Shown: positions 9,155 to 18,020, numbered from the stretch's first letter. The stretch: DNA of 64,000 nucleotides from Sinorhizobium sojae CCBAU 05684 (GCF_002288525.1 NZ_CP023067.1:3477001-3541000); one strand, 5' to 3'. Numbers and translations: made by a program. The notes: generated by a model not told the origin, from the sequence alone.

Positions 9155-10177
9155 ATGCAGACCAACATGCGGCGAGAAATCGACGAGATTCCCGAGGCTG
9201 CCGCACGATTGCTCGATAGCTCGGCGAAAGCGCTCACCGCGGCGGGTGCGGCGCTTCGCGCCAAGGATCCGGCCTTTCTGGTGACGATTGCCCGCGGATC
9301 TTCCGACCACGCGGCCCTCTTCCTGAAATATGCGATCGAGCTCACGGCCGGTCGCCCCGTAGCCTCGCTCGGGCCTTCGCTCGCCTCCATTTATGGCGCC
9401 GAATTGAAGCTCGGCGGAGCGGCGGCGATTGCCATCTCGCAATCGGGAAAAAGCCCGGATATCGTCGCCATGGCCGAGGCCGCAACCCGTGCCGGCGCCG
9501 TTTCGATCGCGCTTACCAACACGCTGCCGTCCCCGATCGCCGACGCTTGCAGCCACCCGCTCGATATTCTTGCCGGGCCCGAAATTGCCGTCGCGGCGAC
9601 CAAGTCTTATGTTAACTCCATTGTCGCGGGCCTTGCCGTGCTCGGCGAATGGACGGGCGACCTCGGCCTGAAGCGGGCCGTGGCCGAACTCCCGAATCGC
9701 TTTGCCGAAGCGGTGAAGCTCGACTGGCAGGATTTCGCCGCCGAACTTGAGGAGGCGGAATCGCTCTATGTGCTCGGCCGAGGACCGGCGCTGGCGATCG
9801 CCAGCGAAGCGGCGCTGAAGTTCAAGGAGACGTCAGGCATGCATGCCGAGGCCTATTCGGCGGCGGAAGTGTTGCACGGTCCGGTCGCGCTCGTCGGCGC
9901 CCGCTTCCCGGTGCTGGCGCTCGCCGCCCGGGATGCCGCCGAAGCCTCGGTCGCCGAGATCGCCGACGGTCTCAGCGAGAAGGGCGCCGTCGTGCGTGTC
10001 ACGTCGGCGCGAGCAGCAAAGGCAAACCGCCTGCCCTTCGTCGGGACCGGCCACCCGATCACCGACGCGCTGGCGCTGATCCTGCCGTTCTACGGCTTCG
10101 TCGAAGCCTGGTCGCGCTCGCGCGGGCTCGATCCCGATGCCCCGGCGAGCCTCAAGAAAGTAACGGAGACCCGATGA
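9155..10177 (+). CDS. SIS-domain glucosamine-6-phosphate deaminase/aminotransferase-like protein
   Basis: The 340-residue product has two SIS domains like the isomerase half of GlmS (FLVTIARGSSDHAALFLKYA; AIAISQSGKSPDIV; YVLGRGPALAIASEAALKFKE) but lacks the glutaminase domain. Such proteins in nag clusters act as glucosamine-6-P deaminase (NagB-II), giving fructose-6-P and ammonia. That would complete the route after NagA. The start at ATG 9155, nine bases after AAGGA, is preferred to a TTG two codons earlier. Its stop overlaps the start of nagA. Confidence 0.87.
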   Translation: MQTNMRREIDEIPEAAARLLDSSAKALTAAGAALRAKDPAFLVTIARGSSDHAALFLKYAIELTAGRPVASLGPSLASIYGAELKLGGAAAIAISQSGKSPDIVAMAEAATRAGAVSIALTNTLPSPIADACSHPLDILAGPEIAVAATKSYVNSIVAGLAVLGEWTGDLGLKRAVAELPNRFAEAVKLDWQDFAAELEEAESLYVLGRGPALAIASEAALKFKETSGMHAEAYSAAEVLHGPVALVGARFPVLALAARDAAEASVAEIADGLSEKGAVVRVTSARAAKANRLPFVGTGHPITDALALILPFYGFVEAWSRSRGLDPDAPASLKKVTETR

Positions 10178-11334
10178 CTGCGAAGAAGAAAATCACCGGT
10201 GCGCGGATTTTCGACGGCATCGACTGTCACGACGGCGCCGCGCTTCTGATCGAGGCGGGGCATGTGAAGACCATCGTCCCTGCAGGGGCTGCCGCCGACG
10301 AGATGGAGACGATCGACGCGCGCGGCCTCCTGCTCGTCCCGGGCTTCATCGACCTGCAGGTCAATGGCGGTGGCGGCGCCCTCTTCAACGAGCAGCCGAC
10401 GCTTGCGGGCATCCGGCAAATCTGTGCCGCCCATGCGCGGTTCGGCACGACGGCATTGCTGCCGACCCTGATCACCGACACGCGCGCGGTGAGGACAGAA
10501 GCGATAAAGGCCGGCATCGAGGCCAAGGCCTCCGGCGTGCCGGGCTTCCTCGGGCTGCATCTCGAAGGCCCGCACCTTTCCCTCGTCCGCAAGGGTGCTC
10601 ATGATCCATCGCTGATCCGCCCCATGGAAAAGCCGGACCTGGACGAAATGCTCGCCTGTATGAAGTCGCTCGGCTGCCTGATGGTGACGCTTGCCCCGGA
10701 AAATGCGACCAAGGAGCAGGTGAAGGCACTTGCCGATGCCGGCGTCGTCGTCAGCCTTGGCCATACGGATGTCGGCTTCGAGGCGGCCTGCGCCTATGCG
10801 AAGGCCGGGGCGCGCACCGTGACGCATCTCTTCAATGCCATGAGCGGCCTTGGTCACCGAGAGCCAGGGGTGGTCGGTGCGGCGCTGGCGACGGGGAGAC
10901 TCCATGCGGGGATGATCGCCGACGGCTTCCATGTCGATCCGGCGACGATGGGCATTGCAATTCGCGGCAAGCAAGGGCCGGGGCAGATCTTCCTGGTGAC
11001 CGATGCGATGTCGACGATCGGCTCCGACGTGACGCGCTTCCTCCTGAACGGGCGCGAGATTTTGCGCAAGGACGGACGGCTGACGCTCGCCGACGGCACG
11101 CTCGCCGGCGCCGATATCGACATGCTCTCCTCCGTCCGTTTCGTGCATGAAAGGCTCGGCCTGCCGGTTGAGGAAGCCCTCCGCATGGCCTCCGCCTATC
11201 CCGCCGATGCCATGGGCATCGCCTCGCACAAGGGCCGCCTCCTGCCGGGAGCCGACGCCGATTTCGTGCTGCTGGCCCCGGATCTTCAACTGAAATCCAC
11301 CTGGATCGGCGGGGAGTGCGTCTATTCCGCCTAG
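10174..11334 (+). CDS. nagA: N-acetylglucosamine-6-phosphate deacetylase
   Basis: NagA removes acetate from GlcNAc-6-P, giving glucosamine-6-P. The 386-residue amidohydrolase shows PGFIDLQVNGGGG near residue 60, LGLHLEGPHLS with the metal-binding Glu, SLGHTDV and VTHLFNAMSGLGHREPGVVG with metal-binding His residues, and VTDAMS with the catalytic Asp. It ends the operon and overlaps the SIS-domain gene by four bases (ATGA). A palindromic repeat starts directly after its stop and probably serves as terminator. Confidence 0.93.
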   Translation: MTAKKKITGARIFDGIDCHDGAALLIEAGHVKTIVPAGAAADEMETIDARGLLLVPGFIDLQVNGGGGALFNEQPTLAGIRQICAAHARFGTTALLPTLITDTRAVRTEAIKAGIEAKASGVPGFLGLHLEGPHLSLVRKGAHDPSLIRPMEKPDLDEMLACMKSLGCLMVTLAPENATKEQVKALADAGVVVSLGHTDVGFEAACAYAKAGARTVTHLFNAMSGLGHREPGVVGAALATGRLHAGMIADGFHVDPATMGIAIRGKQGPGQIFLVTDAMSTIGSDVTRFLLNGREILRKDGRLTLADGTLAGADIDMLSSVRFVHERLGLPVEEALRMASAYPADAMGIASHKGRLLPGADADFVLLAPDLQLKSTWIGGECVYSA

Positions 11335-11444
11335 ATCACGATGATTTCAGGTCGGAGCGACCCAAAATCATAGACGTGATCGATTCTAAGACGTTAGCGC
11401 GGGATGCGGGCGGAAAACCGCGTACACTTTTCCTCATCCCGCGC
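11335..11444. repeat. Rhizobial mosaic palindromic repeat, two hairpins
   Basis: Two adjacent palindromes fill the gap between the convergent nagA and cutC genes. The first (11335-11380) pairs ATCACG with CGTGAT at its ends and has inner arms GGTCG/CGACC. The second (11397-11444) pairs GCGCGGGATG with CATCCCGCGC around an inner GCGG-AAAA-CCGC hairpin. I associate such modules with RIME-type intergenic elements of rhizobia; the exact family name is not certain. The last base falls in the cutC stop codon. It may terminate both operons. Confidence 0.75.
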
Positions 11445-12178
11445 TATAGCCGGGCTAGCACACTGAGCCGCTCCCTCATCGCCCTGACCATTGCAGCATC
11501 CGTACGGCGGCGCTCCGGCGGTCCGAAGCCCATGTCGACGACGCGCCTTTCGTTAGCCAGCTCACTAACAGAGCAGGATGAATGTACCTCGTTGACCTCG
11601 AGCTGCGGCAGGATTGCGTCGAGCGTATCGGGATTGATGCCGGCGCCGGGCATGATCGAGAGCCGGCCGGCCGCGAGTTCGACGAGCAGGGCGAGTGTGT
11701 CGACCGCTTCCGGTGCGCTTTTCGCGCCGCCCGACGTCAGGATGCGTTCGAAGCCGAGTTCGGCGGCGATCCCGATCGCTTCGGCAAAATCCGGTACAAG
11801 ATCGAAAGCCCGGTGCAGGGTGAGGCCGAGACCGGCGGCGTGGCCGGTGAGTTTTACCAGCATGCGCTCGTCCAACCGACCGTCCGGGCGCGACGCGCCG
11901 AGCACGACGCCCGCAAGCCCCGCCCTGCGCGCCGCATCGATATCGCCGCGCATGATGTCGAGCTCGGCTGGGCTGAAGGTGAAATCGCCGGGGCGCGGGC
12001 GGATCATCGCATAGACCGGCACCGGCGGCGGCTTTGCGCAGGCCATCAGCCCAGCGCTCGGCGTCAGGCCGCCGACGGCAAGTGCTGAACAGAGCTCGAT
12101 GCGGTCGGCACCGCCCTCGACCGCGGCCTTCAATCCCTCCGCGTCGTCGACGCAGACCTCGAGCAGGATGTCCTTCAT
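11444..12178 (-). CDS. cutC: CutC family protein
   Basis: This 244-residue cytosolic TIM-barrel protein starts MKDILLEVCVDDAEG and has GGADRIELCSALAVGGLTPS and YAMIRPRPGDF, which define the CutC family. The family was first linked to copper tolerance in E. coli, but no direct copper chemistry is established for most members. Here it is translated with a ROK sugar kinase (four-base overlap) and an amidase, close to amino-sugar genes, so a sugar-related role is possible. The ATG at 12178 is chosen by homology; the longer frame upstream is kinase sequence read out of frame. Confidence 0.85.
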   Translation of the reverse strand: MKDILLEVCVDDAEGLKAAVEGGADRIELCSALAVGGLTPSAGLMACAKPPPVPVYAMIRPRPGDFTFSPAELDIMRGDIDAARRAGLAGVVLGASRPDGRLDERMLVKLTGHAAGLGLTLHRAFDLVPDFAEAIGIAAELGFERILTSGGAKSAPEAVDTLALLVELAAGRLSIMPGAGINPDTLDAILPQLEVNEVHSSCSVSELANERRVVDMGFGPPERRRTDAAMVRAMRERLSVLARL

Positions 12179-13104
12179 GCTCTTGGTCCCCCGTCCAGAT
12201 GGTCCCGATCGAAACCGAGCAGAGCGGCGCCGATCAGGCCCGGCTCCACCCGGCACTGGCCTCGCACCACCAGCGGCCGACTGAACCGGCGCAGAATCCG
12301 GCTGCGCACCATCCGGTCGATCTCGCCGATTAGCGCCTCGGAATTCGAAAGGCCCCCGCCGACGGGCACGATGGTCGCGCCGGTGATGTTGATCACCAGG
12401 GCCAATGGTGAACTGACGAGATCGACATAGATATCGACCGTGCGAGCCGCCTCGACGTCACCTTGCCGCCAAGCCTCGATGAGCTCCTGGCTGGCGCGTT
12501 CCTTGCAATGAAGGGCCGCATGCAGCCTCTCCAGGCCGCGCGCCCCGCCGATCGTGTCGATGCAGCCGCGCTGGCCGCAGCCGCAATCGAAGGCCGGTAT
12601 TGCGACGGGCGGGTTGCCGGCTTCGCGGGCGGAAACCGGCCCATGCCCCCATTCTCCGGCAAAGCCGCCAACGGCATTGATCAGTCTACCGTCGACCACC
12701 AGCCCTCCGCCGACACCGGTGCCGAGGATTGCGCCGAAGACGATGCGGTGGCCGCGTCCGGCGCCGATGCCGGCCTCGGCAAGTGTGAAGCAATCGGCAT
12801 CGTTGGCGATCACCACGGGCAGATGCAGCGCCGCCTCGAGCTCGGCCGCAAGCTCGCGCCCGTCGATGCAGGGGATATTGGCGCATTTGATCCGTTGCGT
12901 CTCCGGGTCGATGACGCCGGTGATCGAGATCGCCAGGCGGTCCGGCAGGCCACCGGCTTCGTCGATCACCGCCTCCATGGCCCCGACGAAACGGTGGAAG
13001 TCGGTGAGCGGCGTCTCCCGCCGCGGCAGCGGGAATATGCGTTCCGGCGAATAGGTGATGGCGCCCTTGATCGCCGAACCGCCGATGTCGAAGCAGATGA
13101 TCAT
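12175..13104 (-). CDS. ROK family sugar kinase (GlcNAc/ManNAc kinase-like)
   Basis: The 309-residue kinase has the N-terminal ATP motif CFDIGGSAIKGA, the catalytic-Asp region IANDADCFTLAEA, GAILGTGVGGGLVV, EWGHGP with the sugar-contacting His, and the ROK zinc motif CGCGQRGCIDT. These features fit N-acetylglucosamine or N-acetylmannosamine kinase. The ATG at 13104 overlaps the amidase stop by four bases, and its stop overlaps the cutC start. A second amino-sugar kinase next to the BadF-type enzyme suggests a different substrate, or an outward-facing salvage route. Confidence 0.87.
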   Translation of the reverse strand: MIICFDIGGSAIKGAITYSPERIFPLPRRETPLTDFHRFVGAMEAVIDEAGGLPDRLAISITGVIDPETQRIKCANIPCIDGRELAAELEAALHLPVVIANDADCFTLAEAGIGAGRGHRIVFGAILGTGVGGGLVVDGRLINAVGGFAGEWGHGPVSAREAGNPPVAIPAFDCGCGQRGCIDTIGGARGLERLHAALHCKERASQELIEAWRQGDVEAARTVDIYVDLVSSPLALVINITGATIVPVGGGLSNSEALIGEIDRMVRSRILRRFSRPLVVRGQCRVEPGLIGAALLGFDRDHLDGGPRA

Positions 13105-14462
13105 ACCTCGCCCCGGATCGGCGCCTCGAGCGCAAGCGCGGCGGAAAGCAGGCGATCGTCCTGGTGATGCGGCGCCGACAAGAGAAAGCCGACCGGCATG
13201 CCGGCCGCACCCGTTCCGCAGGGGATGGAGATGCCGCAAAAGTCGAGGAAATTGCCGATCAGCGTGTTGCGCAGCGTCCGCGCATTGGTCCTGAAGAAGA
13301 GTTCGTCGTCGGCAAGCAGAGGCGCGAGCGGCGGCGCCACATGCGGCAGCGTCGGATGCGCGATCAGCTCGCCGGCGTTCAGGATGTCGGCCGTTTCGTG
13401 GATCAGCCGCTCGCGTGCCTCGACGAGGGCGATATAGTCGCTGGCGCTGATTTTCTCGCCGAGGCGCACGCGTGTGACGACGCGTGGATCCATCCGGGCG
13501 GCGTCGGGGCTGTCGAGGCGCTCGCGATGGAGCGCATAGGCTTCCGCATTCACCAGCGCGCCGTGACGCCTCATCAGGTCGAAGATCGCGGCGAAGCTCG
13601 GGAAGGGCTGGCGGCGGATCCGTACACCGGCGGCCTCGAGTCTCTTGATCGCCCCCTCGAAGGCGGTCACGACCTCCGCTTCGGCCTCGTCGAAAACGAT
13701 GGTTTCGGGAATGACGAGCGAAAGCTCGGCAGGCTCGGCGCGGCGGACCACCGGTGCGGTGAGGCTGTGCATGGCCGCATCCGCCCAGACGGCGTCCTGA
13801 ACGGTCAGGCACAGGGGGCCGAGCGAATCGAGACTTCCGGCGAGCGGAAAGACGCCCCTCATCGCGTATCGGCCGCGCGTCGCCTTGTAGCCGACGACAC
13901 CGGTCATCGCTGCCGGAATGCGTACCGAACCGCCGGTGTCGGTACCGATGGCGAGCGGTACGAGGCCGGCGGCGACGGCCGCCGCCGAACCGGAGGAGGA
14001 GCCGCCGGGGATACGATGGACGTCGGTCGATGCGGGGTTGCGCGGCGTGCCGTGATGCGGATTGACGCCGAGACCGGAGAAGGCGAATTCGTTCATGCTG
14101 GTGCGACCGAGACTGATCATGCCGGCGCCGCTCAATGCCGCCACGACCGCCGCATCGGCCGTTGCCGTCGGCTGGTCCTTGAGTACGACGGATCCCGCGG
14201 TGGTCACGCTACCGGCCATGTCGAAGAGGTCTTTCCAGGCGACGGGAAGGCCATCGAGCAGGCCGAGTGACCGGCCGGCTCTGATTCGCTCGGAGGCCGC
14301 CTTCGCTTCCCGTTCCGCCCGCTCGCGCGTAATCTCGATGAAGACGGCTCGGTCGTTATGGCTTTCGACCCGGGCGAGCGTTTCCTCAGCGAGCGCGACG
14401 GGATCGACGTCGCCGGATTGCACCAGGACGGCGAGGCTCGCGAGCGTCTTTTTGCTGGTCAT
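13101..14462 (-). CDS. Amidase signature family enzyme
   Basis: The 453-residue amidase has the Ser-cisSer-Lys machinery: Lys in LLDGLPVAWKD (about residue 77) and the signature GGSSSGSAAAVAAG followed by GTDTGGSVRIPA. Family members hydrolyse small amides, and some, such as GatA, act on tRNA. The C-terminus is not GatA-like, so a small-molecule amide is more likely. It is the first gene of the coupled amidase-kinase-cutC operon. The substrate is unknown; an N-acyl or amide derivative of an amino sugar is only a context guess. Confidence 0.85.
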   Translation of the reverse strand: MTSKKTLASLAVLVQSGDVDPVALAEETLARVESHNDRAVFIEITRERAEREAKAASERIRAGRSLGLLDGLPVAWKDLFDMAGSVTTAGSVVLKDQPTATADAAVVAALSGAGMISLGRTSMNEFAFSGLGVNPHHGTPRNPASTDVHRIPGGSSSGSAAAVAAGLVPLAIGTDTGGSVRIPAAMTGVVGYKATRGRYAMRGVFPLAGSLDSLGPLCLTVQDAVWADAAMHSLTAPVVRRAEPAELSLVIPETIVFDEAEAEVVTAFEGAIKRLEAAGVRIRRQPFPSFAAIFDLMRRHGALVNAEAYALHRERLDSPDAARMDPRVVTRVRLGEKISASDYIALVEARERLIHETADILNAGELIAHPTLPHVAPPLAPLLADDELFFRTNARTLRNTLIGNFLDFCGISIPCGTGAAGMPVGFLLSAPHHQDDRLLSAALALEAPIRGEV

Positions 14463-14670
14463 GGTCTCTCCCTACTCTCCTTCGTCCGGGTGGCAGGCTG
14501 CACCTAAGCCTGCTCGAGCGGCGCCGGTCTCACTGCCCCTAACATATCGCCACCCATTGCGTTTGCCAGCGCCTGTCCGCGTCGAAGCTGTAGATTGTCG
14601 AAGCGTCTTGTCGCGACGTTCGCCTTTGCCTACATGGCGTTCGACCCATTTTGTCTCGAGGAGACCTGTC

Positions 14671-15414
14671 ATGATTCTGGATGCGGCGCGGCTGGCCTTC
14701 GCCAATCTCTTTGCGGCCGAGACCCGCGCGGTCTTCTGGAAGGTGATCGGGCTCACGCTTCTGGCACTCGTCGCGCTGTGGTTTGCGCTGCGCCAGCTGT
14801 TCGCCTGGCTTGCCTTGCCGTGGATCGACGCGCTGTTGCCCGGAACACCCGAATGGGCGGGATGGCTTACCCTCGTCGTCGGCATTTTCGCCAGCCTCGG
14901 CCTCGCCTTGGGGCTGGCGCTGCTGCTCGCCCCGGTGACGGCGATGATCGCCGGCTTGTTCCTCGACGATGTCGCCGAGGTGGTCGAGAAGCGCGACTAT
15001 CCCGGCGAGGCGCCGGGAGCGCCGCTGCCGCTCGCCGAAGCGATCGTAAGCTCGGCGAAGTTCCTAGGCATCGTGATCCTCGGCAACATGGTGGCGTTGT
15101 TCCTCCTGCTGGTGCCGGGCATCAATCTTATCGCCTTCTTTCTCGTCAACGGCTATCTGCTCGGGCGGGAATTCTTCGAATTCGCCGCCATGCGGCACCG
15201 CGCGCCCGGCGAGGCGCGGCTCTTCCGCAGAAAGCATCGCGCGACGGTGTTCCTCGCGGGCCTTGTTCTTGCGGCCTTCCTGGCTGTGCCCGTGCTGAAC
15301 CTGCTGACGCCGCTATTTGCCGCCGGCATGATGGTGCACCTGCATAAAATGCTCTCGGCCCGTGACCCCGGCTTCGCGGTCGCCGGCCGCGTCGCGGCCG
15401 GGACGCGCGGCTGA
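14671..15414 (+). CDS. EI24 domain (CysZ-like) membrane protein
   Basis: The 247-residue inner-membrane protein has about four to six hydrophobic segments, at roughly residues 22-45, 65-95, 130-160 and 190-220. The pattern of long spans and the motif LVNGYLLGREFFEFAAMRH fit the EI24/CysZ family. CysZ takes part in sulfate uptake in E. coli, but many rhizobial members have no assigned role and no sulfur genes are adjacent. GAGGAGA lies ten bases before the ATG. An upstream open frame is antisense to the amidase and was discarded. Confidence 0.8.
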   Translation: MILDAARLAFANLFAAETRAVFWKVIGLTLLALVALWFALRQLFAWLALPWIDALLPGTPEWAGWLTLVVGIFASLGLALGLALLLAPVTAMIAGLFLDDVAEVVEKRDYPGEAPGAPLPLAEAIVSSAKFLGIVILGNMVALFLLLVPGINLIAFFLVNGYLLGREFFEFAAMRHRAPGEARLFRRKHRATVFLAGLVLAAFLAVPVLNLLTPLFAAGMMVHLHKMLSARDPGFAVAGRVAAGTRG

Positions 15415-15478
15415 TGCTTCACGCCGTGAGCGACCTGAGGGGCCGCGCCGGTTTCGAAACGGAAGACGGAGAATCCGC

Positions 15479-15688
15479 ATGAGCGAGGCAGACGATCGGA
15501 TCACCCGATTGGAGGAAACGGTGGCCCACCAGGCCAAGACCATCGAGGAGCTTTCGGATCAGTTGGCCGAGCAATGGAAGGTCGTGGAACAGACGCGGGC
15601 CAAGCTGGACCGGCTGGCCGAGCGATTCCTGATGCTCGAGGAGCAGGCGCGGGAGGCGATCCCGGTAACACGGCCGCCGCATTACTGA
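15479..15688 (+). CDS. slyX: SlyX family protein
   Basis: This small 69-residue cytoplasmic protein is almost wholly coiled coil (DDRITRLEETVAHQAKTIEE onward) and ends in the hallmark RPPHY. The function of SlyX is unknown. The start at 15479 is preceded by GGAAGACGGAGA. It follows the EI24 gene by 64 bases and may share its transcript. An inverted repeat lies downstream. Confidence 0.85.
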   Translation: MSEADDRITRLEETVAHQAKTIEELSDQLAEQWKVVEQTRAKLDRLAERFLMLEEQAREAIPVTRPPHY

Positions 15689-15732
15689 TAGTTCTGGTGC
15701 TGCAATTCAATGGTAACCATGGGTCGCGCAGC

Positions 15733-15767
15733 AAAAAGCCGCCGGCCCGCGAGAGCCGACGGCTTTC
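15733..15767 (-). terminator. Terminator between slyX and the BMP gene
   Basis: AAAGCCGCCGGC pairs with GCCGACGGCTTT (one mismatch) around an eight-base loop. On the minus strand the stem ends in CTTTTT, a good U-tract for stopping the BMP transcript. In the plus direction the T-run is only three bases, so it is weaker for slyX. Confidence 0.7.
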
Positions 15768-15788
15768 ATGACCGTTAAAGCGCCGTGA

Positions 15789-16778
15789 TCAGTAGGGGCA
15801 GGACTCGTCCGTCATGTAGTCGTGCACCACGAGATTGCCGGCAATGATGTCCGCCTTCACCTTTTCGACCGCTTCGAGCATTTCCGGCGTGATCAGCGCC
15901 TTGTTGTGCTCGTCCAGAGCATAGCCGACGCCGTCTTCCTTCAGGCCGAGATTGGAGACGCCGAATTCGAACTTGTCGTCCTTTGCGGCCGTGAAGGCAT
16001 CGTAGACGGCGACGTCGACGCGCTTCAGCATCGAGGTCAGTACCTTGCCCGGCTGCAGCATGTTCTGGTTGGAATCGACGCCGATGCCGAGCTTGCCCGC
16101 ATCTGCCGCGGCCTGCAGAACGCCGACGCCGGTGCCGCCGGCGGCGTGATAGATCACGTCCGCGCCCTGGTCGATCTGCGACTTGGTGATCTCGCCTCCC
16201 TTGACCGGATCGTTCCAGGCATCCGGTGTCGTTCCCGTATAGGCTTCGAGCACCGTCACGTCACCCGTCGACTTGGCGCCGCCGACATAGCCGCAGGCGA
16301 ATTTGTGAATGAGCGGGATGTCCATGCCGCCGACGAAACCGACGGTCTTCGTCTGGGAGGCGAGGCCGGCAAGCACGCCGACCAGATAGGAGCCTTCCTG
16401 CTCCTTGAAGACGATCGATTTGACGTTCGGCTTGTCGACCACCATGTCGATGATGGCGAATTTGGTGTCGGGATATTCCGGCGCGATCTTCTCGAGCGAT
16501 GCCGCCCAATTGAAGCCGGCCATGACGATCGGGCTGTTGCCATCGCGGGCGAAGCGGCGCAGCGCCTGCTCGCGCTGGGCGTCATTGGCGATTTCGAATT
16601 CGCGATATTCGATGCCCGTTTCGGCCTTGAACTTTTCGGCGCCGTTATAGGCGGCCTCGTTGAAGGATTTGTCGAACTTGCCGCCGAGATCGTAGATGAT
16701 CGCCGGCTCGATATCCGCGGCCAGCGCCGTCGCGGACATCATCGAGAAAGCAAGGAGACCGAGAATGGTTTTTTTCAT
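15789..16778 (-). CDS. BMP family ABC transporter substrate-binding protein
   Basis: The 329-residue periplasmic protein has a signal peptide (MKKTILGLLAFSMMSATALA) and the family motifs GGKFDKSFNEAAYNGA and GVDSNQNM. BMP/Med-type proteins bind purine nucleosides or related small molecules for import. No lipobox Cys is seen, so it is probably soluble. The start is the ATG at 16778, by signal peptide fit. No permease or ATPase lies beside it, so it is an orphan binding protein here. A terminator follows its stop. Confidence 0.88.
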   Translation of the reverse strand: MKKTILGLLAFSMMSATALAADIEPAIIYDLGGKFDKSFNEAAYNGAEKFKAETGIEYREFEIANDAQREQALRRFARDGNSPIVMAGFNWAASLEKIAPEYPDTKFAIIDMVVDKPNVKSIVFKEQEGSYLVGVLAGLASQTKTVGFVGGMDIPLIHKFACGYVGGAKSTGDVTVLEAYTGTTPDAWNDPVKGGEITKSQIDQGADVIYHAAGGTGVGVLQAAADAGKLGIGVDSNQNMLQPGKVLTSMLKRVDVAVYDAFTAAKDDKFEFGVSNLGLKEDGVGYALDEHNKALITPEMLEAVEKVKADIIAGNLVVHDYMTDESCPY

Positions 16779-16914
16779 CTTGCAGCCCTGTCGTCGCAAT
16801 TGATTGTTTTCGGGTTTTCCGGCGGCATCCGCGGAACCCGCCCCTCTTCTGTAAGGCTTGGGTGGCCGCATCCTTGCACGGCTTCGGCAAAAAAACACTC
16901 GAAATTTTTCGGAT

Positions 16915-16957
16915 GGTAAAAAACCCGACGGCCCTGCGACGACGTTTGCAGGGCCGG
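16915..16957 (-). terminator. Intrinsic terminator of msrA
   Basis: GGCCCTGC (16930-16937) pairs with GCAGGGCC (16948-16955) around a ten-base loop. On the minus strand it is followed by GTCGGG and six T residues. It lies 24 bases beyond the msrA stop. Confidence 0.75.
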
Positions 16958-16978
16958 CGTCTTAAGACGATGTTCGAT

Positions 16979-17629
16979 TTAACCGATCGGGCAGCTGACG
17001 CCGGTGCCGCGCAATCCGCAATAGCCGTCCGGACTCTTGGCGAGATACTGCTGGTGGTAGTCTTCGGCAAAATAGAAGGGTCCGGCCATCGTGATTTCGG
17101 TGGTGATCTCACGGACGTGGTCCGAGGACTTCAACGCCTTCCGGTAGGTATTGCGGGCTGCATTCGCCTCGGCGAGCTGCTCTTCGTCATAGACATAGAC
17201 GGCCGAGCGATAGGTCGTGCCGATGTCGTTGCCCTGCCGCATGCCCTGGGTCGGGTCATGCTCCTCGAAGAAGGTCTTGAGCAGCCGGGCGAAGGAGACC
17301 TTCTCAGAGTCATAGACGACCAACACCACTTCGGCATGGCCCGTCAGCCCCGTCGTCGTCTCCTGATAGGTCGGATTCGGCGTCAGCCCGCCGGAATAGC
17401 CGACAGCGGTCACATGGACGCCATGCATCTTCCAGAAGAGCCGCTCGGCGCCCCAGAAGCAGCCCATGCCGAAGAGCACCTTCTTCATTCCCTGCGGATA
17501 GGGCCCCTTGAGCGGCCGGCCGGAGACGAAATGCGCCTCGGCGGTCGGGATCTCCTGCGCGCGCCCGGGCAGCGCGGTCTCGGCGTCCGGCAGGAGGGTT
17601 TTCTTGTTGAACATGTCGATAAGAAACAT
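16979..17629 (-). CDS. msrA: Peptide-methionine (S)-S-oxide reductase
   Basis: MsrA repairs oxidised methionine in proteins, using thioredoxin. The 216-residue product has the active-site motif [18 protein letters not shown], and GHAEVV with EEHDPTQG. The C-terminal [15 protein letters not shown] supplies resolving cysteines. An N-terminal leader of about 55 residues precedes the core, longer than in minimal MsrA but shared by the E. coli-type enzyme. AAGGAG eight bases before the ATG at 17629 supports that start. No export signal is evident, so it is likely cytosolic. Confidence 0.93.
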   Translation of the reverse strand: MFLIDMFNKKTLLPDAETALPGRAQEIPTAEAHFVSGRPLKGPYPQGMKKVLFGMGCFWGAERLFWKMHGVHVTAVGYSGGLTPNPTYQETTTGLTGHAEVVLVVYDSEKVSFARLLKTFFEEHDPTQGMRQGNDIGTTYRSAVYVYDEEQLAEANAARNTYRKALKSSDHVREITTEITMAGPFYFAEDYHQQYLAKSPDGYCGLRGTGVSCPIG

Positions 17630-17702
17630 CTCGGGGCTCCTTTCATGCGCCGAATGCACTCAGGAAACATGCGGATGGGGGTCGCGCGGGCCGGTAGCCC
17701 TC

Positions 17703-18020
17703 TCAGGCGGCAAAGCGCCCCGCCGCCGGCTTCCTCCTGTAGCCTGCCATCCAGAAGAGGAGGGCTATGGCGAGAAACACGGCAAATGCCGGCTGCATGA
17801 ACAGCCAATGCAGGGCGGCAAGCCAGATCGCCGGTCCGGCATCGGTGCGCTGCAGCGATTGCACCCAATCGACCGCCTCCGGTCCGAGGACGGCAATGCC
17901 CTCTCCAAGCGGCGTCATCACCGGCGCGGAAGCCGCCACCGACTGGATCGAGTCGACCGTCCCCGCGAGCACGGCGACCGTCAGCGCGAGAAAGCTTGAA
18001 AGGCGCAGCAAGAACCGCAT
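17703..18020 (-). CDS. Small hypothetical membrane protein
   Basis: This 105-residue protein has a hydrophobic N-terminal segment (about residues 5-25, signal-like) and a second span near residues 75-95 (AFAVFLAIALLFWMAGY), ending in a basic tail. A perfect AAGGAGG lies five bases before the ATG at 18020, which gives good support for translation. I do not recognise a named family. It sits 73 bases upstream of msrA on the same strand and may be co-transcribed with it. Confidence 0.7.
   Translation of the reverse strand: MRFLLRLSSFLALTVAVLAGTVDSIQSVAASAPVMTPLGEGIAVLGPEAVDWVQSLQRTDAGPAIWLAALHWLFMQPAFAVFLAIALLFWMAGYRRKPAAGRFAA

Noticed and set aside
12175..13812. 545-residue reading of the ROK kinase gene with a long N-terminal extension
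   Set aside because: The first 236 residues are amidase sequence read out of frame; the kinase homology starts at the ATG at 13104, which overlaps the amidase stop.
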